Source: Spiroplasma melliferum
GTDB taxonomy: Bacteria; Bacillota_I; Bacilli_A; Mycoplasmatales; Mycoplasmataceae
DNA length: 64,000 nt
Assembly: GCA_005222125.1 (NCBI GenBank)
Contig: CP029202.1
Span: forward strand, 496,001 to 560,000
Direction of reading: 5' to 3'
The notes under the pieces: model-generated
What the model was told of the DNA's origin: nothing
The model's input: the letters and a program-made list of their open reading frames with translations, nothing else
Databases searched by the model: none
Part shown: piece by piece, positions 1 to 10,140 of the stretch
How positions within the stretch are numbered: the first letter of the stretch is position 1
Layout of the letters: every line of letters starts with the position of its first letter
Translations under genes and position numbers: made by a program

Positions 1-282
1 ATTACATATACTAAAGAACTTTATTATGATATTACTTTAGCTTATGCTTGTAGTGTTCATAAGTTACAGGGCAGTGAATATGATAATATTATTTTTGTAA
101 TAACAAAAAGTTTTTGAATGATGTTAAAACGAAATCTAATTTATACAGCAATTACCCGTGCTAAAACTAAGTTGTATTTAATTGGTGAACCATCAGCATT
201 TTTATATGGAGTTAATAATTTACCACAAAAGCGTCGAACAACTTTACAAGAAAAAATTAAAACATTTTTAAAAGAGCAATAG
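1..282 (+). CDS. recD2: RecD2-like ATP-dependent helicase, C-terminal fragment
   Basis: The gene is cut by the window start; 93 residues remain, ending at TAG 280-282. The readable part holds the last superfamily 1 helicase motifs: AYACSVHKLQGSEYD at about residues 14-28 matches motif V/VI of RecD/UvrD-like helicases (usual form TVHKxQGSE), followed by YTAITRAK (motif VI arginine). Such proteins unwind DNA with 5'-3' polarity and act in repair without RecBC. One TGA (position 115-117) is read as Trp. RecD2 is the best guess because it is the common SF1B member in Mollicutes, but a C-terminal fragment alone cannot exclude another SF1 helicase. Confidence 0.75.
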
Positions 283-631
283 TTATAATATTTTACCTAG
301 TTTTAATACTATCCGTAAAAAATTTAACATAAAACTTATTAATTATAAATGTATTGCAATGGTAGCAAGATCAGTAGGTTTTATTGCAAACATCTTTATC
401 AAATTATGTCCTGGTTTTTGTTGCTATAATAGTAATGAATAAAGTAGTGATTACAAATGATACAATATTTAAAATATTTACTATTTTTTACCTTTTAATT
501 TATTTTTTTAAAAATATTTTTAAGATAGTTCTATCATAATTTAAAAAATCAATAAATTATGTTTTAATATTGTAAATTGTAAATATAAGTGTAGCAAAAC
601 TGTTAATTAAGTAATAACATAAAAATAAGTT
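283..631. other. non-coding spacer, no gene seen
   Basis: AT-rich spacer between the helicase end and the convergent gene at 741-2059. No frame longer than a few codons, no tRNA and no clear promoter. The part at about 567-625 resembles 56744-56800 (shared TTGTAAATTGTAAAT and TAATAACATAAAA words). Confidence 0.5.
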
Positions 632-702
632 AAAAAACATCTTTAATAAAAAAAGTTTTCAATTAAAAATTAAAAACTTTTTTATAAAGATTAATGTTTT
701 TT
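632..702. terminator. long bidirectional terminator hairpin
   Basis: Imperfect palindrome with arms AAAAAACAT...AAAAAAGTTTT and AAAACTTTTTT...ATGTTTTTT. It lies between the convergent helicase gene and the minus-strand gene, so it can end transcription from both sides. Confidence 0.6.
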
Positions 703-740
703 ATTTTGCTATTTAAAATAAATATTGATTCCTATGCATT

Positions 741-2059
741 TTAGAAAAGAGAACTAGCAACACAGCCAATTATACTAAGCGCAGAACCTTTCGCGATACC
801 TTTAAGTACTCCGGTAGCGAATGCTTTTCCTGATTCTTTAATAATGACTTTTAAAGCAGAGTCACTATTTTCTTTAATTTTTTCTCAAGCATCACCAGGC
901 GCATCAGCAAGAGTTTTATTTTTAAATGACTCAAAAATATTGTCTAAGCATGTTTTTTTTCTTCTAGCTTATCTAATCTTGATTTTATTTCATCTATTTC
1001 TGCTCTAAGATTTATTATTTGATTGTTTTGATCTAAAATTATTAAATCTTGAATATAACCATGTAACATTTCTATTAATCATAGTTTAAATTCTTCTTTA
1101 AATGCCATTTCTTCTTTCATTAAAATATCTTTATTATAATTTTTATCGTTTCTTTTTGTTTGCAATTCCTCTTCTTTACTATTAGCTCAATTATCAAATT
1201 GTTTTGCTTTTTCCGCTGTTAATAAAAATAGAGGATTTACATCAACTTTACCAACAAGACGAATTGCATCGTATTTTAATTTGCTTCAAGTACGATAAAC
1301 ACAATTTGATGATGAAAAATAATAATTATGTCTAATTTTTAATTGTTTTCCATCAAGAAATAATTCTATATCAATATAAGAATTCTGAACGCAAAAAGCT
1401 CAGGTACTAATCTTTGGATAGTTATAGTTCATCAATCTTACAGTTGAATTTAATTTAGTTGGCATTTTAAATTCTTTAACAGTTTCATCATCTCCTCGAC
1501 CGCCAAGTTGTGCTCATAAACCAATAAATTCAATTTGAGGAAATTTTGTTTCAAATTCTTCTCAATTTTTTGCATATTTTGTTCAATCTTCTGTAATGGT
1601 ACGTTCACTTGATACTCGTTTACTATCACTTGACATTGTTCCTGTTATTTTACCATCATTAAAATCCATATTGAATTTATGAAAAAAATTGTTATTAAAA
1701 AATTCAATTTGTTCCTTAGCATAAAAATCATTTTTGTCTGAACTTAAATATTCTAAATTAAATATTTTTTCTACTGCAAAGTTTAAAAAGTTATTGATTA
1801 ATGATTTTATATTTTTTTTACTTAATTCAACAAAATTATTAAAATAACTTTTTACATGTTTTTCAAAAAAACCAAACATGTTAATATTATTTTCTTCTTT
1901 TTCGTTTTTATTTAATTCTTTCATATTATCTGTTTGTTGCTCATTAATATTAGTATTTTTAATAGTTTCTTCTTTTTGATAAGGGCTAACAGCAACTGAT
2001 GTTGTTACAGCAGTTCCACTAATTACTAATACAGTTAACAAATTTAGTATTTTTTTCAT
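741..2059 (-). pseudogene. secreted surface protein, frameshifted near the C-terminus
   Basis: Family not recognised. The start is ATG 2057-2059, preceded by AAAAGGAG. An N-terminal signal peptide (MKKILNLLTVLVISG, then alanine/valine-rich) has no lipobox cysteine. The next part is charged and asparagine-rich. A long middle region has several TGA-encoded Trp, and a coiled-coil-like stretch (IDEIKSRLDKLEEKK) sits near the end. The frame stops at TAG 944-946 just after a run of eight T at 953-960. A second minus frame continues directly to TAA 741-743 and carries a hydrophobic glycine/alanine-rich tail of about 35 residues. One extra A in the coding-strand run would join them into about 439 residues. 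The break may be decay, slippage or a base-calling error. The signal-peptide style resembles those at 42197, 43744 and 52146. Confidence 0.65.
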
Positions 2060-2412
2060 TACTTGTATTTCTCCTTTTCTCAATATTGAAACTTTTTATT
2101 TAGGGCCTATCTTGTATTATAATATATATGCAAACAAAATTATGAATTATTTTGTAAATTGTAAATAAAGAAAAAAGTTAATATATTTTAAAACTTATTG
2201 ATTTAGCAGTGAAATAATTTACTTTTTTTATCAAACCAGTTTTTTTTTTTTTTTTGTTATAATGGGGGTGCTTAAAATTAATATTAATAAATAACTTAAT
2301 TTTAAGCAAACAGAGAAACATATATTTTATAGTTTTCATTAGTTTATATTTGAAATGTGTAATTAAAATCTCCTTTTTAGTTACACATTTTGCTTTTATT
2401 GAAAATACATTA

Positions 2413-2450
2413 AAAAAAGCCAATTTTTATTGCTTTTTTTTTTTTTTTTA
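2413..2450. terminator. A/T-rich hairpin with T-tract
   Basis: AAAAAAGCCAAT pairs with ATTGCTTTTTT and a long T-run follows. No gene is clearly served by it, so it may be a relic or may insulate the downstream promoter. Confidence 0.4.
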
Positions 2451-2665
2451 AAATAAAGATATAGAAAGGAAATTAATTTAAAAATAATTGTTAATATAAA
2501 ATAATTATGATAAAGTGAAAAATGTAAATGATTTTTAAAATATTACTAATATTTTTAAAATAAATGACATTAATTTAATAAAATATAATAAAAAGAATTT
2601 TTAACATCGGCTAGCGATAAGAAGCCGTAATTATGATATTTAAGTTTTAAATTATTTTTTTAAGT

Positions 2666-2671
2666 TATAAT
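2666..2671 (+). promoter_or_regulatory. -10 box of the lipoprotein gene at 2713
   Basis: Perfect TATAAT 42 bases before the ATG. A ribosome-binding site AAGGGA lies at 2699-2704. The -35 is not obvious. Confidence 0.5.
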
Positions 2672-2712
2672 TAGAAAGTATGAATATAAATATTACGAAG
2701 GGATTTTAAATT

Positions 2713-4263
2713 ATGAAAAAACTAATGAGTTTATTAGGAATGGCTTTTTTTGCAACGGCAGGATTCAGTCCAATTATGAGTTGTAAGACGCCTCTTAAAG
2801 ATGATAATAACGAAGGCGTTGAAAAAGATATTGAAATTTTAAATAAAATTTCGCAACGTGCTATAAACAATTTTTCAGTTTATGCACGAACTAAAAATAC
2901 AATTAATAGTACTGAATATCAAAATAAATTTGACAAGTTATATACAATGGTCAATAAAGAAACGGAAAGTAAAAAATTAAACCAAATGGATGAAGATGTG
3001 AAGGATGCTTTAGCAACACTAAAAAATGGTTTTATTGCTGTTTTTAATAATATTTGTAATGAGATTTATAATGACTATTCAAATTATTATCCTGATAGTA
3101 AACCAATTGAATTACTAAGTGATAGTTTAAATTATGAATTAACTTTTATTGATATGGCACAATTAAAAACAATTTTAGATCGACCAGGATTAGAAAAAGT
3201 GAAAGCAGTTAGATTAGATTTCCATTTTCAATTTAAAGCTAATTTTAAACTTTTATCAACAACTTCAGATTATGTGATTCAATATGTTATTACTGATAAT
3301 CCAGAAGAAATGAAAGTTGTTTTAAATGGAATGGTTCAAAAAATTTCCAGAGTAATTGTTAATTTTTTCAATACAGAAGGAGTTTTTCAAATTGATAAAG
3401 CGCCAGAATTTGCTAAAATTTATCAAAATTTTGATGTAAACTATACGGCTGGTTTTGCTAATTTAGATAAAATTATTTTAGAAAAGTTACAGCGTAAAAT
3501 TGAAAGTGATAGCGAATTACAAAAATTTGTAAAGAATATTAAATATAATTCTTCAATAACCTTGTTGAGTTTACTAACAAGTGCAATTAATAATACTACT
3601 AATGGTGTTGATGTTGTTCGAGAAAATACAGCCTCATATGTTTGAACTGGAAAAGGATATCAACCTGATAAAATTACTCCAGAAAATTTTGTTAAGTTTT
3701 ATCGTGCATTAGTTAATGTTTTTAATACTGGAGGGCAAAACTTACGATTAGCTGATTTTCATGTCAATTTAGCTAAAATTCAAGTAGCTGGTTTCCCACT
3801 ATCTGGAGCAGTAATGAATGATGGTCAAGCCTTAAAAGTTCAAGTTGAAATTACAGAAGAAGGTTTAACAAATAAGTTAATGGAGTTTGGACGATTAGTA
3901 GTCGCTTTTTATAATCATTTTAAATTAGAATCAAATGAACATTCCGGCGTATTCCATCTTAGCGAAGAAGCTTTTACTGAAATTTTAAATTTAAAAAACC
4001 GCAAATATAAAGATGTTTTAAAAATTTTAATTGATGATTTTAAAGAAGCATATAAAGGAAAGAATTTACCAGGACTTGACATTTTTACCACTGGTAATTG
4101 AGAAAAACGTGTTCATGAAGTGAGTTTAAATAAAACTAAAGATACTTTTTCACTCCGTCGTCGGGCAGTTTGAAACTTTGATTTATTATTTGGAACAAAT
4201 AATGCGGTTTATTATACTGGGTGAACATCAACATTATTTACTTTAGAATTTACTAAAAAATAA
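2713..4263 (+). CDS. lipoprotein of a three-member paralogous family (copy 1)
   Basis: 516 residues, membrane-anchored on the outer face. A signal peptide ends in the lipobox IMSC (Cys24). No known domain is recognised. The C-terminal third carries GYQPDKITPENFVKFY and then a block ending AFYNHFKLE. The same block occurs in the proteins at 11004 (GYQPDKLTAKNFLEFY) and 26251 (GYNPNKLTKENFLKFY). The middle also aligns: a segment like SLNYELTFIDMAQLKTIL is followed by a beta-type stretch about AVRLDFHFQFKANF. The family is therefore a paralogous set of surface lipoproteins. Several Trp are TGA-coded. It is a single gene between its own promoter and a strong terminator. Function unknown; immune-variable or adhesive roles are only guesses. 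Confidence 0.85.
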
Positions 4264-4272
4264 GTTTGATTT

Positions 4273-4303
4273 AAAAAAGCAAGAAAATCTTGCTTTTTTA
4301 AAT
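4273..4303 (+). terminator. intrinsic terminator after the lipoprotein gene
   Basis: Perfect 12-bp stem AAAAAAGCAAGA / TCTTGCTTTTTT with a 3-base loop, ten bases after the stop codon. Confidence 0.9.
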
Positions 4304-4875
4304 TAACGATAAAAATTGCTAGCATTAACGCTAGCGAATATGTAAATAATAAATCTGGTCCGTTCATTTTAATGATAATTAGGATTAGTATGAGAATAAT
4401 ATGGGAGTTTGCTAATTATATTATAATTAATACATTATTCATTAAATCATTTACCATTGTGACTATATTTCTGATTACTACTAGCAAGGAATATAACAAA
4501 ATTTAAAACTAAACCTAATTTATTTAATAACATTGCAAATGAATAACTGCTATTAACTAAAAAACTATTTATTATCAATTGCTTATTATTTGTTTTATTA
4601 TATTATCGATTATTTTTATGGTGGGCTAGATTGTCGACTATTTTTTGATTCTAATTGAGATTGAAAGGAGTAAAAATACTTAATAAGTAAGGTCCATAAA
4701 TATTATTTACAATTTTCATTATATGCTCCTAGATTTTTCTGACAATAGTTTTATTTTTAATTGTAAAAATATCAACTTTTTTCCTAATTTCTTTTTAGTT
4801 GGTAAATAATTTGTTAATTTTAACTTGCATTTTAAAAGTAAACTTTATATTATTATTTTAACAACTTTAAAAAGC
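4304..4875. other. long non-coding region before the riboswitch
   Basis: No credible gene. On the minus strand a short frame at 4721-4653 (about 22 codons, start MKIVNNIYGPYLL, with AGGAG before it) stops early and could be a gene relic. A small GCTAGC/GCTAGC hairpin lies at about 4319-4336. The promoter for the riboswitch transcript must lie near the end of this stretch but no clear pair of hexamers stands out. Confidence 0.4.
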
Positions 4876-5030
4876 AATTTTGGATGTTACGGGAATTAGG
4901 TGTGAATCATAGGCTGTCCCAGCAACTGTAAAGTGGATGAAAGCTAACATAATTCCATTGAGAAAATATTTCTTGAGAAGGAATAGCGAGTAAAGTGAAA
5001 CTAAGCCAGTAGACCGATCTAAAAAACATT
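4876..5030 (+). promoter_or_regulatory. cobalamin-type riboswitch aptamer
   Basis: The RNA carries the signature blocks of the cobalamin riboswitch in the right order. GGGAA at 4891 is followed by GGTG, GAATC and GGCTGTCCC, then the hallmark GCAACTGTAA at 4922-4931. A GAGAAGG block follows at about 4974 (family form GGGAAGG), then AGTGAAAC, and finally AAGCCAGTAGACC at about 5003-5015 (family form AGcCAGgAGACC). An eight-pair closing stem is visible: TTTTGGAT (4878-4885) with ATCTAAAA (5017-5024). The aptamer lies about 400 bases before deoD on the same strand. In known cases cobalamin binding lowers expression of the downstream genes; that this RNA binds a cobalamin is inferred. Confidence 0.9.
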
Positions 5031-5430
5031 GGTAAGATATCAATGCTGAACTTATAGTTATTATCTCTGGGGTTGGATGATTAATTATTTATTAGTGAAA
5101 ACTATTAAATAATAATTTGAAAGACGTCAAAAAGCGTTTTTTAGTTGTTAATTTAAAGCAGTAAACCTATCAAAAGGTATTATTTAAAAGATAATAAATA
5201 ATAAAAATTAATTAATAATTAAGTTTAATAGCATTTGATTTAAAATGGTTTTATTTTTGTTGTTGTCTTAAACTATTAATTAAAATAATCGTAGAAATTA
5301 AACATCATTTATGTGGATATGCAACAATATTCTTTTTCGTGTTGTTTAAATATCCTTACTTTTTAAATAAAAATAGGATTGATAGGTATTTATTGGTAAT
5401 TAAATTAAGCGGAAAAGAGAGGAACAAAAA
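5031..5430 (+). promoter_or_regulatory. riboswitch expression platform / long leader of the deoD operon
   Basis: No gene. It holds several hairpins that could form the switching part. One is at 5084-5116 (ATTATTTATTAGT, GAAA loop, one mismatch). A short stem at 5120-5141 (AAAGACG with CGTTTTT) is followed by T and could be a weak terminator. A larger one joins GGATAT 5315-5320 to ATATCC 5350-5355. The RBS GAGAGGA lies at about 5417-5423. I cannot tell which structure competes with the aptamer. Confidence 0.45.
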
Positions 5431-6141
5431 ATGACACCACATATTAATGCCAAAAAAGAAGAAATTGCAAAAGTCGTTTTAATGCCGGGAGACCCATTAC
5501 GAGCAAAAACCGTTGCGGAAAAATATTTAACAAATTTAAAATTAGTAAATGAAGTTCGAAATATGTTAATGTATACTGGCAAGTATAAAAACATTGAGGT
5601 AACAATTGCTGGAAGCGGAATGGGTTGTCCAAGCATTGGAATTTATTCATACGAATTATTTAAGTTTTACGATGTTGATTACATTATTCGAATTGGTTCA
5701 GCTGGAAGTTATAATCCGAATATTAAAGTTTATGATATCTTTAATGTTCGTGAAGCATTTGGTGAAAGTAATTATGCAAAAATTGCAGCTAATATTGATA
5801 GTAATTTAATTGCTGCAAGTGAAAAATTATTTAATGAAATTGAAGCTGTAGCACAAGCAAAAGGAATTAAAACACACACGGGAATTGCGCATGCAGCAGA
5901 TGTTTTTTACCGTTATGATGATTCATTAGACTTTATTCATACGCATAACTTAGATGTTGTTGAAATGGAATCATATGCTTTGTTTACTAATGCAATTGTT
6001 ACGCAAAAACATGCAGCGACATTATTAACAGTTTCTGACCATCTTGTGACGAAAGAAGTTACTACAGCTTTAGAACGGCAAAATAATTTTATGACAATGG
6101 TTGAATTAGCATTAGACACTGCTGTTCAATTAATGGGTTAA
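5431..6141 (+). CDS. deoD: purine-nucleoside phosphorylase DeoD
   Basis: 236 residues, close to the usual 235-239 for the hexameric bacterial enzyme. It cleaves purine (deoxy)ribonucleosides with phosphate to the free base and (deoxy)ribose-1-phosphate. Visible family features are His4, the phosphate loop PGDPLRA (residues 19-25), GSGMG and SIGIYSYEL, the nucleoside-binding MESYALF near 178, and the catalytic aspartate in VSDHL near 200. It is the first gene of a five-gene operon, 19 bases before the deoxynucleoside kinase, and lies behind a cobalamin-type riboswitch. Start chosen at the ATG after GAGAGGA. The frame has no TGA. Confidence 0.95.
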   Translation: MTPHINAKKEEIAKVVLMPGDPLRAKTVAEKYLTNLKLVNEVRNMLMYTGKYKNIEVTIAGSGMGCPSIGIYSYELFKFYDVDYIIRIGSAGSYNPNIKVYDIFNVREAFGESNYAKIAANIDSNLIAASEKLFNEIEAVAQAKGIKTHTGIAHAADVFYRYDDSLDFIHTHNLDVVEMESYALFTNAIVTQKHAATLLTVSDHLVTKEVTTALERQNNFMTMVELALDTAVQLMG

Positions 6142-6160
6142 AAACGAAAGGAGCAATAAA

Positions 6161-6784
6161 ATGAAAATTGCAGTCTTTGGAACCGTTGGGGCAGGGAAAA
6201 CAAAAGTTAGTGAAGAATTATGCAAACAATTAAACTATAATTTATTTAAAGAACCATTAGAAGAAAATCCATATTTTAAGGATTTTTATCAGGACATGGA
6301 AGGATTTGCTTTTAAAATGCAAATTTATATGTTAACAACAAGAATTGAGCAATTTTTTAACATTGATAATTTAGATGATACTGTTTTTGACCGCACAATT
6401 TTAGAAGACCCTGTTTTTGTGCGAGTTTCTCATTTATTAAAAATTATGAATGAAATTGATTTTAAAGTCTACAATCGTTTTTTTCAAAATGTTATTGTTC
6501 CAATTTTGAAACAAAAATTAGGATTTGATGTCATTATTTATTTAAAAGTTTCAACTGAAAAGGCTGTTGAACGAATTAAACAGCGTGGGCGTCAATTAGA
6601 ATTAGAAAACCCATATTATTACTGGGAAAAATTGAATGAACAATATGAAATTTTATATCATGAATTAAAAAATGATTATAAATTTATTGTTATTGATGCT
6701 GACAATGATGATTTTTCAGAAAAAATAAGCATTATTATGCAACATTTATTACCTCTTGATAATAAGGTTCCTTGTTTAATTTAA
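6161..6784 (+). CDS. deoxynucleoside kinase (deoxyadenosine/deoxyguanosine kinase type)
   Basis: 207 residues, typical of the dNK/dCK family. It phosphorylates deoxynucleosides at the 5' position with ATP. The P-loop GTVGAGKT is at residues 7-14. The DRTILED motif (family DRS/DRT, base and sugar binding) is near residue 86, and the arginine-rich lid RIKQRGRQLE lies in the C-terminal half. Mollicutes depend on salvage for DNA precursors, and the neighbours here are a phosphorylase and a deoxyribosyltransferase, so a purine deoxynucleoside is the likely substrate. The exact base preference cannot be read from the sequence. RBS AAAGGAG sits 7 bases before ATG. A Trp here is coded TGG, unusual in this genome. 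Confidence 0.9.
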   Translation: MKIAVFGTVGAGKTKVSEELCKQLNYNLFKEPLEENPYFKDFYQDMEGFAFKMQIYMLTTRIEQFFNIDNLDDTVFDRTILEDPVFVRVSHLLKIMNEIDFKVYNRFFQNVIVPILKQKLGFDVIIYLKVSTEKAVERIKQRGRQLELENPYYYWEKLNEQYEILYHELKNDYKFIVIDADNDDFSEKISIIMQHLLPLDNKVPCLI

Positions 6785-6829
6785 AAATAATTATTATTAA
6801 TATTTTAATTTAATAAGGAGGAAATTAAA

Positions 6830-8818
6830 ATGAAAAGCACAAATAATAATATTGAAACAAAAAGTTTAAGTAATTTAAGAATTTTAGGGTTAGATCCTAT
6901 TATTTATAATAAAACTGGTCACCCAGGGATTGTATTAAGTGCAGCACCACTAATGCAAGCAATTTATTTAGATAATTTAATTGCTAATCCGGCAGTACCC
7001 GATTGAATCAATCGTGATCGTTTTGTATTATCCCCAGGACATGCTTCAACTTTACAATATGCGATTTTACATTTAGCTGGTTATAATTTGACAATTGATG
7101 ATTTAAAAAATTATCGTCATATTAATTCAAAAACTCCAGCTCATCCAGAATATGGCGTTACTCCTGGAGTCGATAATTCTTCTGGCCCCCTAGGGCAAGG
7201 AGTTGGCTATGGGGTTGGGATGGCATTAGCTGAACAACATCTAGCGGCTAAATTTAATAAACCAGATTATAAAATCATTGACCATTATACTTATGTTTTA
7301 TGTAGTGACGGTGATTTACAAGAAGGAGGAGCAATTGAGGCAATTCAATTAGCTGGGGTGTGAAAATTAAATAAATTAATTATGTTATATGATTCAAATG
7401 ATTGTCAATTAGATACAAAATGTGATGCTGTTTTAAAGATTGATTATCAACGTTTTTTTGAAGCACAAAATTGAAATTATATTCGAATTGAAAACGCAGA
7501 TGAGGACTTGCCAGCAATTCAAAAAGCAATTGAACAAGCTCAAAAATCTGATAAACCAACATTAATTGAATGTAAAACAATTATTGGTTATGGGCATCCA
7601 AAACAAGGTTCACCAATGCATTCTTCACCATTTACTCCTGAGGAGATGGACCAAGTAAAAGCATTTTATGATTTTAATCATCCTCAATTTTATGTTGACA
7701 ATGATGTTAAAAAACATTGACAAGATACTTTTGCTAAACGAGGAGCAATAAAATATGAAGAATGAAAGAAAAAAATAACTGCTTACAAAGCAGCGTTTCC
7801 AAAGGAATATGAAGAATTATTTGCTACTCCATCGGTTGATTTAAAAGCTTTTGCAGAATTATTAACAACAGATAAAGATAAAAAAGCAGGAACACGAATT
7901 ATTATGGGAGATGTATTTAAATATTATCAACAAAAATGTTTAAATAATATGTTTGGAGGTAGTGCTGATTTAGGAACTGCAACCAAAATCATTGGTTATA
8001 ATGGATCATGAACAACATCAACCCCACAAAATAATAATGTCCATTTTGGAGTGCGAGAATTTGCGGCCGGAACAATTAGCATTGGTGTTGAATTACACCA
8101 AGGCTTGAAAGGATTTAATTCAACATTTTTAATTTTTGCTGATTATATGAAACCATGTGTTCGAATGGCATGTATTCAAAACTTACCAGTTATTTTTGCT
8201 TTTTCCCATGATTCAATTGGTGTTGGTTTTGATGGAAAATCACATCAGCCAGTTGAGCAATTAGCAATGTTACGAAATTGTCCGAATTTAAATGTTTTTC
8301 GGCCAGCGGATATTAAAGAAGCAATTGGATGTTTGAAAGCAAGCGTGGAAGCAAAAAGTACTCCATCAGCTTTGATCTTATCGCGACAAGATACTCCATA
8401 TCAATTAGCAGAAACATGCTGAGAACAAACGCTAAAAGGGGGATATATTGTTGTTGCTGAAGATGAGACAAAACCATTGGAGGCAATTATTATTGCAACA
8501 GGAACTGAAGTAGCACCAGCAATTGTTGCAGCTAAGACAATTAAGAAAAACATTCGTGTTGTATCAATGCCTTGTGTTGAATTATTTGAACAACAACCAA
8601 GGGCTTATCAAGAAAAAATTGTTCCAAAAAATATAACAAAAGTAATTGCAATTGAATTTTCAAATGATTATGTTTGATATAAATTTGTTGGTAAAACTGG
8701 TTTAGTTCTGGGCGTTGATGATTATGGTTTATCGGGAAGTGCTGATGCTGTTATTAAGTATAAGCAATTAGATCAAAGTTCTATTATTAATAGAATTACA
8801 GCATATTTAGAAGAATAA
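6830..8818 (+). CDS. tkt: transketolase
   Basis: 662 residues, full length for the family. It moves two-carbon units between ketose and aldose phosphates using thiamine diphosphate. The cofactor-binding motif SDGDLQEG is at about residues 159-166. The pyrimidine-binding domain shows [11 protein letters not shown], then [11 protein letters not shown] and FRPAD. The substrate-binding stretch [11 protein letters not shown] lies between. Several in-frame TGA code for Trp. RBS AAGGAGG 9 bases before ATG. The stop overlaps the next start (TAATG at 8816-8820), which implies translational coupling with the KDPG-type aldolase. In this operon it probably links pentose from nucleosides to glycolysis. 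Confidence 0.95.
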
Positions 8819-9429
8819 TGATTACATTAGAAAAACTATTAGACTATAAAACTTTTTATGTAATTCGAAATCATAATTATGCTGTTGCTCAACAAATTTG
8901 TGAACAGTTAATTAATTTACAAGTCAAATGTTTAGAATTAACATTCACGATTCCTAATGTTGCAGAATTAATTAGTTTTTTTCGTAACAAATACCCAACA
9001 ATTTTAGTTGGAGCAGGAACAGTTTTAACATTAGAACAAGCAATGCAAGCGGCAAAAGCCGGAGCTCAATTTTTAGTGGGTCCAGTTTTTAACCAAGCAG
9101 TTAGTGAATATTGTCATCAAAATAATTTACTATATATTCCAGGGGCAATGACACTACAAGAAGTTAACGATATTGTTAATGCTAAATGAGAAATTATTAA
9201 AATTTTTCCAGCAACAGCATTTAAATTAAATTTTATTCAAACAATTAAAACATTTTTTCCAACAAAAATTTATATGGCTTCGGGAGGAATTAATTTAACT
9301 AATTATGAAGAAGCAAAAAACTTAGGATATGATTTAATTGCCGTTGGTGCTTTTATCACGGGTGATATTAATAGCACAGGTCTTGATATGGAAAAATTTA
9401 AAACATTTGAAACAATAATTAATCAATAA
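8818..9429 (+). CDS. KDPG/KHG-family aldolase
   Basis: 203 residues, a class I (Schiff base) aldolase with a TIM-barrel. The reactive lysine is Lys128 in IIKIFPA, the family hallmark. GAGTVL, VGPVF, IPGAMT and SGGIN also match the family. In other bacteria the enzyme splits 2-keto-3-deoxy-6-phosphogluconate to pyruvate and glyceraldehyde-3-phosphate. No Entner-Doudoroff dehydratase is in the window and spiroplasmas use glycolysis, so the true substrate is open. A related 2-keto-3-deoxy sugar acid or a deoxyribose-derived compound is possible. The start ATG overlaps the transketolase stop. An earlier part of the operon lacks deoC, so this enzyme may fill a sugar-cleaving role; that is inference. 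Confidence 0.85.
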
Positions 9430-9444
9430 AGGAGAAAAAATAAT

Positions 9445-10032
9445 ATGAGAGATAATAAAAAAGTAATTTATAATGCGGGTAGTATGTTTACTGAGGCCCA
9501 GTGAAATACAAGAAAACGTGAAGGAGATATGTTGCGTAAAATGTTTCCAGACTTTATTATTGGAAACCCAGTTGATTTTGAAACAAATCAAAAAAAGCGC
9601 CCTACAAATAAAGCAATTTTTGAATTAGATTATGCTGGTTTAACGGAGGCAGATTATGTTATTTTTGAATTAGATGGATGAGATTCAGGAACTCATATGG
9701 AATTTGGTTTAGTAGTTGAACAAGCAATTCATAATAAAAATAAATATTTATTACCAATTATTTCTGACTTTCGTTTACACCAAGGAATTTTAAAAGGAGA
9801 ATATCCTGGTTTTGGTTTAAATGAAATGATTACAGGGGCATTATATTATGAACCACTAAATAGTGGTGATTTTCCTCAAATGACATTATGTAATTCGCAT
9901 AAATTAGCGTGTGAAGCAATTTGAGCTATTGAAAGGGGCAACATTGAAGATTATCGAAAAAAATATGATATTAAAGATATTTTCAAAGAAAGAGAAGATG
10001 CTTTATATCATGGCTTTGATTGTTTTATTTAA
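9445..10032 (+). CDS. nucleoside 2-deoxyribosyltransferase
   Basis: 195 residues. Enzymes of this family transfer deoxyribose between nucleobases, letting a cell make one deoxynucleoside from another. The motif ADYVIFELDGWDSGTHMEFG (about residues 69-88) holds the family aspartates and the catalytic nucleophile, Glu86. Its 195 residues are longer than the 150-160 of the lactobacillus enzymes but near other Mollicute forms. It is the last gene of the operon, 15 bases after the aldolase, with RBS AAAGGAG. Together with DeoD and the kinase it completes purine deoxynucleoside salvage. Several Trp are TGA. Confidence 0.85.
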
Positions 10033-10091
10033 AATAATTAATAAATTAACTTAAAAAGTGAATATATAACGAAAAGTGTACATAAAAAATA

Positions 10092-10140
10092 AAATTTTAG
10101 GATTGAGTCATTCTATATTTAATAGAACTCAATCCTTTTA
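10092..10140 (+). terminator. operon terminator after the nucleoside genes
   Basis: Perfect 10-bp stem AGGATTGAGT (10099-10108) / ACTCAATCCT (10127-10136), with a further TTCTAT/ATAGA stem inside and TTTTA after it. Confidence 0.85.

Larger units (their letters stand above)
2060..2712. other. divergent intergenic region
   Basis: Between the start of the minus gene and the lipoprotein at 2713. It holds long T-runs (about 2239-2256 and 2436-2449), an A/T-rich hairpin, a GC-containing hairpin (CGGCT 2608-2612 with AGCCG 2623-2627) and two TATAAT boxes. A possible minus frame at 2178-2423 has only Lys/Phe/Ile-rich composition, so I do not call it a gene. Confidence 0.5.

Noticed and set aside
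2178-2423. Minus-strand frame of 81 codons
   Set aside because: Lys/Phe/Ile-rich low-complexity translation of a T-run region without a plausible start site.
4653-4721. Short minus-strand frame with a ribosome-binding site before the riboswitch
   Set aside because: Only about 22 codons; no continuation in other frames clear enough to call a gene.
5120-5142. Declaring this hairpin the riboswitch terminator
   Set aside because: The stem is short, A/T-rich and includes a G-U pair; I kept it only as a candidate within the leader.
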